Shown here: positions 25,718 to 35,200 of the stretch, piece by piece
How the letters are laid out: each line of letters opens with the position of its first letter
How positions within the stretch are numbered: the first letter of the stretch is position 1
Source: Corynebacterium sp. 13CS0277
Lineage (GTDB): Bacteria; Actinomycetota; Actinomycetes; Mycobacteriales; Mycobacteriaceae
Assembly (NCBI RefSeq): GCF_002994655.1
Contig: NZ_PPDL01000011.1
Coordinates: 35,727 to 99,726 of the forward strand
Length of the DNA: 64,000 bases
Direction of reading: 5' to 3'
Position numbers and translations under genes: made by a program
The notes under the pieces: generated by a model
What the model was told of the DNA's origin: nothing
What the model saw: only the letters and a program-made list of their open reading frames with translations
Databases searched by the model: none

Positions 25718-25838
25718 GGGTTGACTTCCTTCTGGGTTTGTTGTCAGTTGTTGACGAACGTCGGCCTTTTAAGCCCCTCACGCCCGCGCAGAACGCGAAC
25801 GCGAGGGTTGTCCGCCTCAAAGCCGAGCTGACGTGCCG

Positions 25839-27620
25839 CTACGCTTTGAGAAATGCGTTGAGAGTGTTTTGCACGTTCTCGGCGTTGAAGACGCCCGGAG
25901 GCACCTGAGGCAGGTTGTTCTGCGCCAAGACCGTGTTGAGCATCTGCCCGCCGTCACGCCCAATCACGTCAGCTGCTTGCGCCGTCAGCCACTGCTTGGC
26001 GTAGCCCTCGAAGCTGGTGTTTGAGTCACCAACGCGACTGGTTCGATAGCCCTGAGTGGCTTGCTGACGAGTCGTTGCAGAAGCCAACGCGGCCTGGACC
26101 ACGTCCGTATCCTCCAGCCCTGCGGCCTCAGCTTCCTGAACGAGCCTGCGCTGTGCGGTGTTCAGCGTCTCAGGGTTGAACGCCGTGGTGATTTCACTAA
26201 TCAGGTTCGGCACAAACACCGCCAGCGCTGCCGCACCGGCACCTTGGGGGCCAGCTGCTTGGAATGCCGCACCCACGGTCGCAATGGCCTGCGGGGTCAC
26301 CGACTTCGCGACAGCGGTACCAACCACATTCAGCGCCATGCCGCCGATAGTCTGCGCGGAGGCCACGAGCCGATCCTGGAACTCCCGGTCGGAGACGTTG
26401 CGCTCGGTGTTGTTGACGATCCGCCCGATAAGGGTGGAGTTCACGTTCTTGGCCGCCTTGACGGAGAACCCGCGCGGCCCATAGTTGATGTCCTGGGCCA
26501 GGGTCTCCATCGTGCCGAGCAGCACCGCAGGGGCGAGCGTGTCAGTGATGTGCTGCAGCGACCCGACCGGATCGTCGAGGAAGTTGACTTTCTTCTCCGT
26601 AGCAGCAACGAGACGCACCAACGGAGCGTCCTTCTTCGTGGCGCAGCGCGCATCACCCTCGGCACACAGGCTCACCGTCCGGCCAGCCAAAGCGCCGTAG
26701 GAACGCTGAGGACCTGCGGCCTCAGCTGCGACAGCAATGCCGCCGCCCTCAGCTCCGCCAGGCTTGACCGCCGAGATCTGGCTCATCGCAGCACCAGAGG
26801 TGCCAGGAACAGCCTCCGGACGGTCAGCGCGCGAGGCCACGATGGCCTCTCCCTCGGAGCGCGCGGTGTTGGCGAACGTCGCCACACCAGAGATCAGTTC
26901 CGCCGGGAAGGTGGACGCGCCGTTGCCGATGTTGCGAGCAACCTCGCTGACCACGGCCGCGCCGTCGGCTTCGCCAATCAGCGCGACGCGCGTGCTCGTG
27001 CACGTGGTGTGGATGTTCTCAAGCGTCGCCGACACCTGGTCGACACCGCCCTGGATAACCTGCTGCCAGTCCGGGACGGTCTCCGAGTGCACGCCAGGGA
27101 TGAACGCGCCAGCGCGGCCGGTGGAGATGTTGACGTAGGTGCGGCCAACCTTTGCAGGCCCGTCAGACTTCTTCACCGACGTGGCAGGAGCAGCAGCCGC
27201 CGAAGTGGTGGGCTGGGAACCCCACACGTCCGGCTTCCACGAGTCCTTGGCAGCGCCTGCGTTGGCATCGGTGCCCCACACGTCCGGCTTCCACGACTGG
27301 TTACCGGTGTTCGCCGCGACCTCGGCAGCTGTGTCAACGTCACCGAACTTCGCGCCAGGGGCAGCAGCAAACCCCGCGCTGGGGTCCTTGACTGCCCCGT
27401 CGTTGGCCGCATTGACCACGGGGGCGACGATGCCGCCAAGGAACCCGGAGTCCGCGTTGTCGAGGCCAGTGGCCTCAGACTGCGAACGGACGACGACAAT
27501 CTGCATCTGCGGGCAGGTGTTGGTCTGCTGCTCTTGAGCAGTGGCAATCGGTGTCATCACGGATGCCAGGCACGCAGCGGCCACTGGCAGTGCCAGGAGC
27601 TTGCGTGGTTGTTGCGTCAT
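25839..27620 (-). CDS. Secreted cutinase-like pseudoenzyme
   Basis: This 593-residue protein has a signal peptide ending TATAQ or similar (about residue 28). Residues 36-330 follow the cutinase plan: CPQMQIVVVRSQSE, a GxSxG-equivalent at 216-220, and the C..GD..C motif (Cys319, Asp323, Cys326). The nucleophile serine is replaced (GEADG, Ala218), so esterase activity is unlikely. An insertion at 105-140 has a duplicated SWKPDVWG. The C-terminal 250 residues are helical and unrecognised. In a mycolate-walled host such a protein might bind the outer layer during conjugation. It is encoded in the T4SS operon. Confidence 0.75.
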   Translation of the reverse strand: MTQQPRKLLALPVAAACLASVMTPIATAQEQQTNTCPQMQIVVVRSQSEATGLDNADSGFLGGIVAPVVNAANDGAVKDPSAGFAAAPGAKFGDVDTAAEVAANTGNQSWKPDVWGTDANAGAAKDSWKPDVWGSQPTTSAAAAPATSVKKSDGPAKVGRTYVNISTGRAGAFIPGVHSETVPDWQQVIQGGVDQVSATLENIHTTCTSTRVALIGEADGAAVVSEVARNIGNGASTFPAELISGVATFANTARSEGEAIVASRADRPEAVPGTSGAAMSQISAVKPGGAEGGGIAVAAEAAGPQRSYGALAGRTVSLCAEGDARCATKKDAPLVRLVAATEKKVNFLDDPVGSLQHITDTLAPAVLLGTMETLAQDINYGPRGFSVKAAKNVNSTLIGRIVNNTERNVSDREFQDRLVASAQTIGGMALNVVGTAVAKSVTPQAIATVGAAFQAAGPQGAGAAALAVFVPNLISEITTAFNPETLNTAQRRLVQEAEAAGLEDTDVVQAALASATTRQQATQGYRTSRVGDSNTSFEGYAKQWLTAQAADVIGRDGGQMLNTVLAQNNLPQVPPGVFNAENVQNTLNAFLKA

Positions 27621-27679
27621 GGTTGAACGCCCTTTCCTCGTAAAGGTGTGTTGGTTTTCTGCTGGGTTGGCCGACGGGC

Positions 27680-28486
27680 CTAGGAGAAGTCCTTGAGCTT
27701 GAAGTGGCCGTCCACCTCGGTAGCGGTCACGGTCTGCTCGTAGGTCGACGCCAGGCCGGATGGCTCGGTCACCGTCACCGCAGCTTCGACGTGATCACCG
27801 TCGACCGGCTGCATTCGCAGACACCACTGGGTGCCCTCCGGAACGGACTTGTCGAGGACGGCCTGCCAGTCGCGTTGGGCCAGCGGTGTCGTCGGGTCCA
27901 AGGCCTCCCGCACGGCCTGGGCATCGCGGTTGAAGTAGACCCGCTCGAACGCTGCCAGCGCACCCCGCAGAGTGCTGTCGTCCTCGGTGATCTTTGTCTC
28001 GCCCGAACCCGGGACGCAGTGAGAGCCAGCGACGGCGACCTTGGTGTCGTCGTCGATAGCTTCGACGCCTGGCTGTGGCCCAGGCTTCGCCACTGTGGTG
28101 GACGGCAGCGCGCTGGCGACCGGCCCCGAGGTGTTCCCGGAGGCATCACTGTGGGGGATCCTGCTCATCGCCGTGACGCTCAAGGCCACGAGCGCACCGA
28201 CGGCAGCCACTCCAATCAGCGTGGTCAGCTTGGGAGAGATGCGCGGGGCAGCCTCGTTGTCGTCCGTGAATTCCTCCACGCCCGGCCCAGGATCCGCAGC
28301 AGGCTTCGGTGCGGGCTTCTCTGCACGAGACTTCCGCTTCAGCCTGCGACGCCGTGTCGGCGTAGCCTCACCCAAATCACCGGGGTCGCTGCTTTCCGGA
28401 GAGTCTCCGGACTCAATCAGCTCGTCGATGATGCCGTCGGCTTGTTGTTCCTGGGCCTTGGCCCAGTCGAACCAGTTGGTTGCCAA
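27680..28486 (-). CDS. Single-pass membrane protein, VirB8-like shape
   Basis: This 268-residue protein has an acidic then basic cytoplasmic N-terminus (RRRRLKRKSRAEK), one membrane helix (about 88-108) and an external domain of about 150 residues. The domain (LRGALAAFERVYFNRDAQAVREAL) looks like an NTF2/VirB8-type fold. The start is TTG with GGCGGA upstream. It probably belongs to the secretion scaffold. The family call is tentative. Confidence 0.7.
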   Translation of the reverse strand: MATNWFDWAKAQEQQADGIIDELIESGDSPESSDPGDLGEATPTRRRRLKRKSRAEKPAPKPAADPGPGVEEFTDDNEAAPRISPKLTTLIGVAAVGALVALSVTAMSRIPHSDASGNTSGPVASALPSTTVAKPGPQPGVEAIDDDTKVAVAGSHCVPGSGETKITEDDSTLRGALAAFERVYFNRDAQAVREALDPTTPLAQRDWQAVLDKSVPEGTQWCLRMQPVDGDHVEAAVTVTEPSGLASTYEQTVTATEVDGHFKLKDFS

Positions 28487-28516
28487 TGTTTTGTCCGCCT
28501 TGTGATCGTTGCCCTG

Positions 28517-29512
28517 CTAGGCCTGGGTCAGTTCGCCGTTGATGTTCACACCCGGCACCCGCAGCGCGTGCCGACCATAGGGCTGCACGAACGGGTTCAC
28601 GCCAGCAGCCTCAGCCTTGACGCTGAGATCTTCGGCGATGTGCTCGTAGCCCGCAGGAACCGTGAGGTTGAAAACCTCGTGGCCGTTGCGGTTAACGTTC
28701 CAGGTGGTGTGGGTGGACTGGGACACCCAGCTATCCGTGGCGGCCGCCCCACCCTGGCTGTAGGTAGTCACGACCTCAACGCGACCCTGGTCGTTGGCCA
28801 CAGCGTTCGCGGCTGCAACGCCACCGGGGTAAGCGATGGTCACGGTCGCGCGGTTGCCACCCTCAGCCGGTGCGTTCAGCTGGGGCACCTCGACGTGAGC
28901 GACCGGCGCAGGGGCCGGAGCCGGTGCGGGTGCAACTGTCGGACGTGCGTCACGGTCGGCAGTGTCGTCCGAATCATCCCGTGCGGGCTTCTCGGGTGCC
29001 GTCTGGGCAGGTGCCGGTGCGGGTGCCTCGACGGTCTCCTCGATGGTCACAGACGGAGCGGGCACCACCGGCGCAGGCGCGGACACAGCCGGGGCAGGCT
29101 GGGAGACAACCGCGTTGACCACCGTGGGCGCGACTGCGGCCGCCTGGTTGGTGGTGACCGACGGTGCTGCCACCGGCGCAGGGGCAGGGGTGGTGGTTTC
29201 AGGGACAGCCTGAGCGCCACCAGCAGGTGCCGAAGCCGTCGCCTGTGCGACTGCTTCCTCGGTCCACTGCGGCCCCCGCACGACGCGGGTGGGCGTTGCA
29301 CGCTCGGGGTTCTCCTGGGGCAGGATCACGACCTCGATGTGCTCAGCCGCGCCAACAGCAGGCGAGGTGGTGTCCGTAAGGGACACGCTCGGCTCGTCCT
29401 CCCACTGCGGACCGCGTACAACGCGCTCAGCGGCCCCAGCGTGCGGGGTGATCACAGCGGCAGCGGCAACGCTAGTCAGCGTCGCCAGTGCCAGAGTGGA
29501 GATTTTCTTCAT
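28517..29512 (-). CDS. Secreted Pro/Ala-rich protein with VVRGPQW repeats
   Basis: This 331-residue protein has a clear signal peptide (cleavage after about residue 27). The motif RVVRGPQW occurs at 30-37 and 76-83. A Pro/Ala-rich spacer (about 100-215) then leads to a C-terminal domain of about 110 residues with NRATVTIAYPGGV. The spacer is typical of surface proteins crossing the wall. It lies in the operon between the WhiB-like regulator and the VirB8-like gene. It may be a surface or pilus component. Confidence 0.75.
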   Translation of the reverse strand: MKKISTLALATLTSVAAAAVITPHAGAAERVVRGPQWEDEPSVSLTDTTSPAVGAAEHIEVVILPQENPERATPTRVVRGPQWTEEAVAQATASAPAGGAQAVPETTTPAPAPVAAPSVTTNQAAAVAPTVVNAVVSQPAPAVSAPAPVVPAPSVTIEETVEAPAPAPAQTAPEKPARDDSDDTADRDARPTVAPAPAPAPAPVAHVEVPQLNAPAEGGNRATVTIAYPGGVAAANAVANDQGRVEVVTTYSQGGAAATDSWVSQSTHTTWNVNRNGHEVFNLTVPAGYEHIAEDLSVKAEAAGVNPFVQPYGRHALRVPGVNINGELTQA

Positions 29513-29720
29513 GGATGAAGTTCTTTCGACTGGTGGAACACTCCCCCGCAGCTGCTCGGCGGTACGTGGTGCGCGAGTGCTGCGGGGTCATGTGTGCATT
29601 GTTCCGGTTTGCGGACCTCTCGCAAGCCCCCTCACACCCAGCAGGTAGGGCAGGGGATTGCGAGTTTCCCGCGTACGGCTAGGATTGCGTCCGGGTTGGC
29701 TTTGTCCGCCGCCTTGCAAG

Positions 29721-29756
29721 CCGGGGCGCTCACTGTTCGTGGGTGCCCCGGTTTTT
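29721..29756 (+). terminator. Hairpin with plus-strand T tract between whiB-like and secreted-protein genes
   Basis: Arms 29721-29733 and 29739-29751 (CCGGGGC...GCCCCGG, with two imperfect pairs) are followed by TTTTT on the plus strand. The flanking genes are both on the minus strand, so it either ends an antisense transcript or only forms structure in the mRNA. Confidence 0.5.
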
Positions 29757-29759
29757 CGT

Positions 29760-30071
29760 TCAGCGTCGACGCGGGGGACCGAATAGCTTGCCGCCCCAGA
29801 TGCCGGAGGCCAAGGGGTCCCCCTCGGCGACCTGCAAGCAGGTCTGGGCGACTGGGCACATCGCGCAAACCTCACGCGCCAACTCGTAACGCTCCTCGGC
29901 CAACGAGCTGGGTTCGTCAGGCTCTTGCCAGTCCCACAGCTCGCTGGGGATATCCGGACTGGCGCACAGCGCGCCGGCCATCGGCGGAATCGATTGAAGC
30001 GGCTTGCGGCAGAGAATCGGGAGGCCAAGCCCGTTATCCCCCCGCTGGGAGGCTGAATGCGCGCTGGTCAC
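29760..30071 (-). CDS. WhiB-family iron-sulfur regulator carried by the element
   Basis: This 103-residue protein has the four WhiB cysteines (Cys36, Cys69, Cys72, Cys78), CAMCPVAQTC spacing and the G(I/V)WGG turn at 90-94. WhiB proteins hold a 4Fe-4S cluster and act on transcription with the main sigma factor. Its GTG start overlaps the stop of the replication-type gene as GTGA, so the two are co-translated. It is distinct from the chromosomal WhiB1 at 63085. It probably regulates element genes in response to redox or NO signals. Confidence 0.9.
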   Translation of the reverse strand: MTSAHSASQRGDNGLGLPILCRKPLQSIPPMAGALCASPDIPSELWDWQEPDEPSSLAEERYELAREVCAMCPVAQTCLQVAEGDPLASGIWGGKLFGPPRRR

Positions 30072-31210
30072 GTGCGACCTCCTGGGCGATTCGCGCCGAG
30101 CGTGATGCCTTTCTGCGCGAACAGCTCACGGCGACGCCGCTGGGCGGCCTCGCGTTCCTCCGGGGTCATCTCGGCGGCCAGCTTCGCCGTGCCTGCGGCT
30201 TTGACCTGCACCAGCTGGGACTGCTGCTGGGCGAGTTGCGCATCACGCTTCTCCTGACGACGCCTGCGCAGCTCATCGCGGCTCGGCGGCGCAGCGGCGA
30301 CCGGGACGTCGTCTCGGAGTCGCGCGATGACCAGGCCGGTCATGTTCCCCACCTGGTCGGGCAGGGTACGCCCGTTGAGAATCTCCCGAATGCGCCCGCG
30401 CTCCCAGCCCGCGTCGAGACGCTCGGTCAGGTAGCTGGCGATCTGAGCGATTTTGCCCGGGGGCAGCTGCTCAGCCATCACCGACGGCAGGCAGGTGAAC
30501 ACCAGGTCCCAGTCGTCCTCGGAGGCGACCCCAGTCGAGGAGCTGCGAGACGGCACCGGCACGCGCCCGGAGTCGGCGGGCGAAGCCCCGCCAGAGCCAC
30601 CAGGGGTGGACTCCCCTACCGGGTCGGCAGACCCGCCTGAACCTGCCCCCTGCCCCTGCCCTCCCCCAGCCGCGTTCGGACGCGAAGCTTCCGGGCCAGG
30701 TACAGGTACAGGAATGGTTAGTTCTTTTTGACAGGTTCTACGACTGACACCGGTGTCACCCTGGGATTGCACAGATTGACACCCTGGGATTTCCAGACTG
30801 TCAGATTGACACCCTGGATTGACCTGCGGGTTTACCTCCTGCGCGCCTTCCAGGGTGACAGATTGACACCCTGGGCGTGACCTGGACTTTTCCCGCTTAG
30901 GGCGCGAATCGAAGTCCCCTGCCAACATGCCCTTAAGGTTGAGCCGGTACACGTTGGAGGCCTGCCGAGTATCGCCGTTCGCGGTGCGGTAGCGCCGCTG
31001 CTGCGAAGTGAGCAGACCCACCTCCTTGAGGCTCGCGATGTGCCGCAGAACCGTGCGCTCCGACTGGCACGTGCGATGTGCGATCTCGCCGATAGACGGC
31101 CAGCACACCCCCTCCGCGTCGGCACGGTCCGCGAGGGCCATGAGAATCATCTTCTGCGCGGGCTGCAACTCAACGTTGTTGAGCACAATGCCCATTTCTA
31201 CAAACCCCAT
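30068..31210 (-). CDS. Replication-initiation-type winged-helix protein with internal iteron-like repeats
   Basis: This 380-residue protein has an N-terminal winged helix (ALADRADAEGVCWPSIGEIA, then SERTVLRHIASLKEVG) typical of plasmid/ICE replication or regulator proteins. A Ser/Pro-rich middle and a charged helical C-terminus (EREAAQRRRRELFAQ) follow. The ATG at 31210 with AGGGGGG upstream is preferred over a TTG at 31240. The middle contains three copies of CAGATTGACACCCTGG in the DNA, read as repeats of PGCQSV. It overlaps the whiB-like gene. Assignment as an initiator rather than a plain regulator is uncertain. Confidence 0.7.
   Translation of the reverse strand: MGFVEMGIVLNNVELQPAQKMILMALADRADAEGVCWPSIGEIAHRTCQSERTVLRHIASLKEVGLLTSQQRRYRTANGDTRQASNVYRLNLKGMLAGDFDSRPKREKSRSRPGCQSVTLEGAQEVNPQVNPGCQSDSLEIPGCQSVQSQGDTGVSRRTCQKELTIPVPVPGPEASRPNAAGGGQGQGAGSGGSADPVGESTPGGSGGASPADSGRVPVPSRSSSTGVASEDDWDLVFTCLPSVMAEQLPPGKIAQIASYLTERLDAGWERGRIREILNGRTLPDQVGNMTGLVIARLRDDVPVAAAPPSRDELRRRRQEKRDAQLAQQQSQLVQVKAAGTAKLAAEMTPEEREAAQRRRRELFAQKGITLGANRPGGRT
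30755..30875. repeat. Iteron-like direct repeats inside the replication-type gene
   Basis: CAGATTGACACCCTGG occurs at 30772-30787, 30802-30817 and 30859-30874. A partial copy (GTCACCCTGGGATTG) lies at 30755. Plasmid initiator genes often contain or adjoin such iterons. A protein-level repeat is the alternative explanation. Confidence 0.65.
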
Positions 31211-31234
31211 CGGGCCCCCCTGTTCTCGGCGGTG

Positions 31235-31329
31235 TTGCAAAGCATCGTCCAGGCGCTTACCCTGAGGGTGATCATTTGGGTGCTACCCGATTTGTTGCCC
31301 GTCCCTGTTACCGCAGGGGCGGGTTTTTT
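31235..31329 (+). ncRNA. Candidate antisense RNA opposite the replication-gene leader
   Basis: On the plus strand TTGCAA (31235-31240) and TACCCT (31258-31263) are 17 bases apart, a good promoter spacing. A stem-loop (31298-31307 and 31314-31323, one imperfect pair) and TTTTTT (31324-31329) follow. The implied transcript of about 60 bases would be complementary to the leader of the minus-strand gene starting at 31210, as with copy-control antisense RNAs. No direct evidence of transcription. Confidence 0.35.
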
Positions 31330-31336
31330 CATGCGG

Positions 31337-31555
31337 TCAGCCATCGGACGGGCCTCCTTCCCCACGAAGGATGGCCTCAACAGCCTCTCGGGGGATCCGC
31401 CACTGCCCTGACGGCAGCTGGATCGCCCCCTTAAGCATTCCTTTCGCTGCCCAGTTCTGGACGGTTCGCCCGCGCACACTCGGCAACATACGAGCTGCTT
31501 CGGCGGGCGTGAACCAGTCGCCAGGCTTCTGTTCGTGCATTTCATGAACTGTCAT
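31337..31555 (-). CDS. Excisionase-like HTH protein
   Basis: This 72-residue protein has a MerR/excisionase-type helix-turn-helix (DWFTPAEAARMLPSVRGRTV, then QNWAAKGML) and the closing SGQWRIPREAVEAIL. Such proteins steer the integrase toward excision. It sits near the tRNA attachment site, as expected of xis, with the XRE gene divergent. The start at 31555 is chosen for length. The ATG at 31540 is also possible, and no strong ribosome site is seen for either. Confidence 0.72.
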   Translation of the reverse strand: MTVHEMHEQKPGDWFTPAEAARMLPSVRGRTVQNWAAKGMLKGAIQLPSGQWRIPREAVEAILRGEGGPSDG

Positions 31556-31636
31556 GCGAATGACAATGGCAGGATTCCGTCCGTTCGTCAAGTGAACGAA
31601 TTGCGCGTTTTTCCGATGTTGCGTACAGTGGTGAAC

Positions 31637-32020
<384 letters not shown>

Positions 32021-32152
32021 TCGGGTGCCACGTTATTCACCGTGTGTTACCTCGTGGGCAACGAAGAGAAACTATACACACGCACTCGCGCGGAACACAA
32101 CCCTCCTGCTCACGCGGGTGAAACTAGGTGTGCTACGGGCGAGTGAGCTGCC

Positions 32153-32188
32153 GCGGCCCCGCGCGGTGGATGTCACCGGCGGGGCCGC
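32153..32188. terminator. Hairpin after the UPF0182 gene
   Basis: Arms GCGGCCCCGC (32153-32162) and GCGGGGCCGC (32179-32188) lie 25 bases beyond the minus-strand stop at 32214. There is no T tract, so termination is only likely. Confidence 0.5.
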
Positions 32189-32213
32189 AGCATGCAACGG
32201 GGTGCCTTGGGTG

Positions 32214-35200
32214 TTAGTTGGCGGGCTTGAGCTCCGCCGGGGTCTGCCCCTGGGAGCGCTGGTAGTCGGCAACAGCCGCATCCAGCTGGTCGATGGCCCG
32301 ACCGTATTCCTCGAAGGACTTGCCCTTGGCGTCGCGCAGCGCATCGAGGGCCTTGTTGATGCGCTCCACGCCGTCACCGCTCGGCAGCGCGCCGGTGGCG
32401 GCGGGCTGCGCCGGGGCCTTCTCCCCATCCTTCGCCGGGGCGGAGGCCTCGGCCGGTGCCGCATCAACAGCGCCAGAAAGTTCGCCGGATTCGATGGCGT
32501 CCTTCAGGTCGCTCGCCTCCCGGGGGTTGATGCCCACCTGGCTGAGCGCTTCCGCGATGGTGGAGGCGTAGCCGACGCGACCCTTGTAGCTCACGAGCAC
32601 GCGCAGCAGCTTCGGGAAGGCGGACTCCTGCCCCTTGCGCTCCGTGTAGAGCGGCTCCACGTAGAGGATCTCGCCGCCGCCGACCGGCAGGGTCAACAGG
32701 TTGCCGTAGCGCAGCGTGTTGGTGTTCTTCCACAGCGTCTGGTCGCGGGCAATCTCATCGGAGGACATCATGATGTCCTGCGCCTGCTTCGGGCCCTGGG
32801 TCTGGGTATCGGTCGGCAGGATACGGATGGTGATGCGGCCATAGTTGTCGGCGTCGCTGCTCACCGTCATGTGGGCGGCCAGGTACTCGCGGTTCAAACC
32901 ACGGAACGGGGAGATGAGCTGGAAGCTCGGCTCCTTCGTCTTCGGATCCGCTGCCACCACGTAGTACGGCGGCTGGTTGGTCTCCCGCTTTTCGTCCTGG
33001 CTGGTCGGGTCCTTCGGCACCGACCAGAACGCGTCACCCGTGAAGAACGTCCGCGGGTCGTCGACGTGGTACTTCGACATGAGGTCGCGCTGCACCTTGA
33101 ACATGTCCTCCGGGTAGCGCAGGTGCTGCCGCAGATCGTCGGAGATCTCCGACTTCGGCTTCACCGTGCCGGGGAACACGCCCTCCCACGCCTTGAGCAC
33201 CGGATCGTTCTCATCAAACTCGTAGAGGTCGACGGTGCCGTCGTAGGCGTCGACGACCGCCTTGACGGAGTTGCGGATGTAGCCCACCTGCTGGGAGACA
33301 GCCAGTGCGGCGTTGACCCCGTCGGAGCGGGAGTCCTGGGTGGCGTCCGTGAGGGAGGTGCGCTGCGAGTAGGGCAGATTATCCAGCGTGGTGTAGCCGT
33401 CGACGATCCACTTGATGCGACCGTCGATGACCGCCGGGTAGGTGGCCGAGTCGGCGGTCAGCCACGGTGCCACCTTCTTCACGCGGGTCCGTGGGTCACG
33501 CTGGAAGATGATCTTCGACTCCGCGCCCACCCGGTCACTCAGCAGCAGGTTGAGCTCCTGGTAGCGGGCGGCAAACAGGGCGCGCTTCAACGGGTTGCCG
33601 ATCGGCACACCACCGCTGCCGGTGTAGGTGTAATAGGAGGAATCGGTGTCGTACTCCACCGGGCCGGAGCCCGTCGGGCCCACCACCGCGTAGTCGACCG
33701 TGGGGTCGTTGCCGGCGATCACGGGACCGAAGTACACCCGCGGCTGGGTGACCTCAATGCCGAGCTTCTCCGCCTCCGGGTCGGCAGCCTGGCGCTGCAG
33801 GGTCTGCAGGTCCGCCACCGTATACACCGGGTAGCCGCCACGAATGGAGCCCACATCGCGGGCCACCTCGTCGACCTTGTTCGCCTGCGCGGCAACATAA
33901 CCGTTGCCGTGGGTGTAGACCGTGTGGCGGTTAATCCAATCCCGCTGGTTGTCGCTCAGCTCCTCCGGGTTGAGCTCGCGGGCCGCCACCACGAAGTCGC
34001 GGAGTTCCCCGTCGACGGTGTAGCGGTCCATGTTGAGCGTGGCGGGGAAGCCGTAGAAGTTCTTCAGCTGCTGCTGCTGCGTGAAGGTCTTCGACAGGAT
34101 CTTCGGGTCCAGCAGACGAATGTTGTTCAGCGTCGCCCAATCACCGGCGACCTCCTCATCACTCGCCCCCTGGGCACCCCAGTTGTTCTCGTAGACGACG
34201 TTCGCGTCCGTGAGCCCGAAGGCGTAGCGGGTGGCCTCAATGTTGCGGCCAATGTACTCCGACTCCTTCGCCTGACGGTTCGGGGCGACGGAGAACTGCT
34301 CCACAGCCAGCGGCCACGCCTGGCCAATGACCAGGGAGGCCACCAGCATGAGCACGGTGCCCAGCGCCGGGATCCGCAAATCCTTAAACACCACGGCGGT
34401 GAAGAACGCGATCGCCACCAGCACACCGATGACCATGAGGATCGTCTTCGCCGGCAGGGTGGCGTTGATGTCCCGGTAGGAGCCGCCCATGAACGCGGCG
34501 TGCTTATTCGACAGCAGGGCAAAGCGGTCGAGCCAGTAGCTGGCCACCTTCACCAGGGCCCACAGCCCACCGGTGACTGCCAGCTGCACGCGCGCCGCCG
34601 AGGACACCTGGCCCTTGACCCCCGCCAGGCGGTTGCCGACGCGGATGCCGCCGGTGAGGTAGTGCCCCACCAGTGCCAGCAGGAACGCCACCACCAGCAG
34701 CAGCGACGCCAACCCCACCACCAGCTGCAACAGCGGCAGCACGAAGGCGTAGAACCCGTAGTCGTAGCCGAACTGGGGGTCCCGCTTATCGAAGGTGGTG
34801 CGGTGCAGGAACAGCATGACCGTCGACCAGTTCGCCTGGGCAATCACGCCCATGGCGACGCCGAACACGAGGGGTACCACCGCAAACAGGGTGCGGCGGA
34901 AGTTCTCCACCATCTGCCGGGTCATGGCGACCGGGTGCTCAGGCTCCAGATCGAACAGTTCTGCCGGCCGGGTGCGGTAGGCAATAAACATCGCCGCCCA
35001 CACGACCGCCGCGGACACTAAACCCGCGCCGAGGAACAGGCTCGCCCGGGCGAACAGCACCGTGGTGAACACCCGGGTGTACGCCACCTCGTGGAACCAC
35101 AGCCAGTCCGTCGACATGCCGATGACGATGGGCAGAATGGTCGCCGCCAACGACACGATAACGATCGTCCACGCCACCCAGCTGGAGGGGCGGGAGACCG

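Noticed and set aside
30750..30880. CRISPR array
   Set aside because: Only three 16-base repeats at uneven spacing inside a coding frame and no cas genes.
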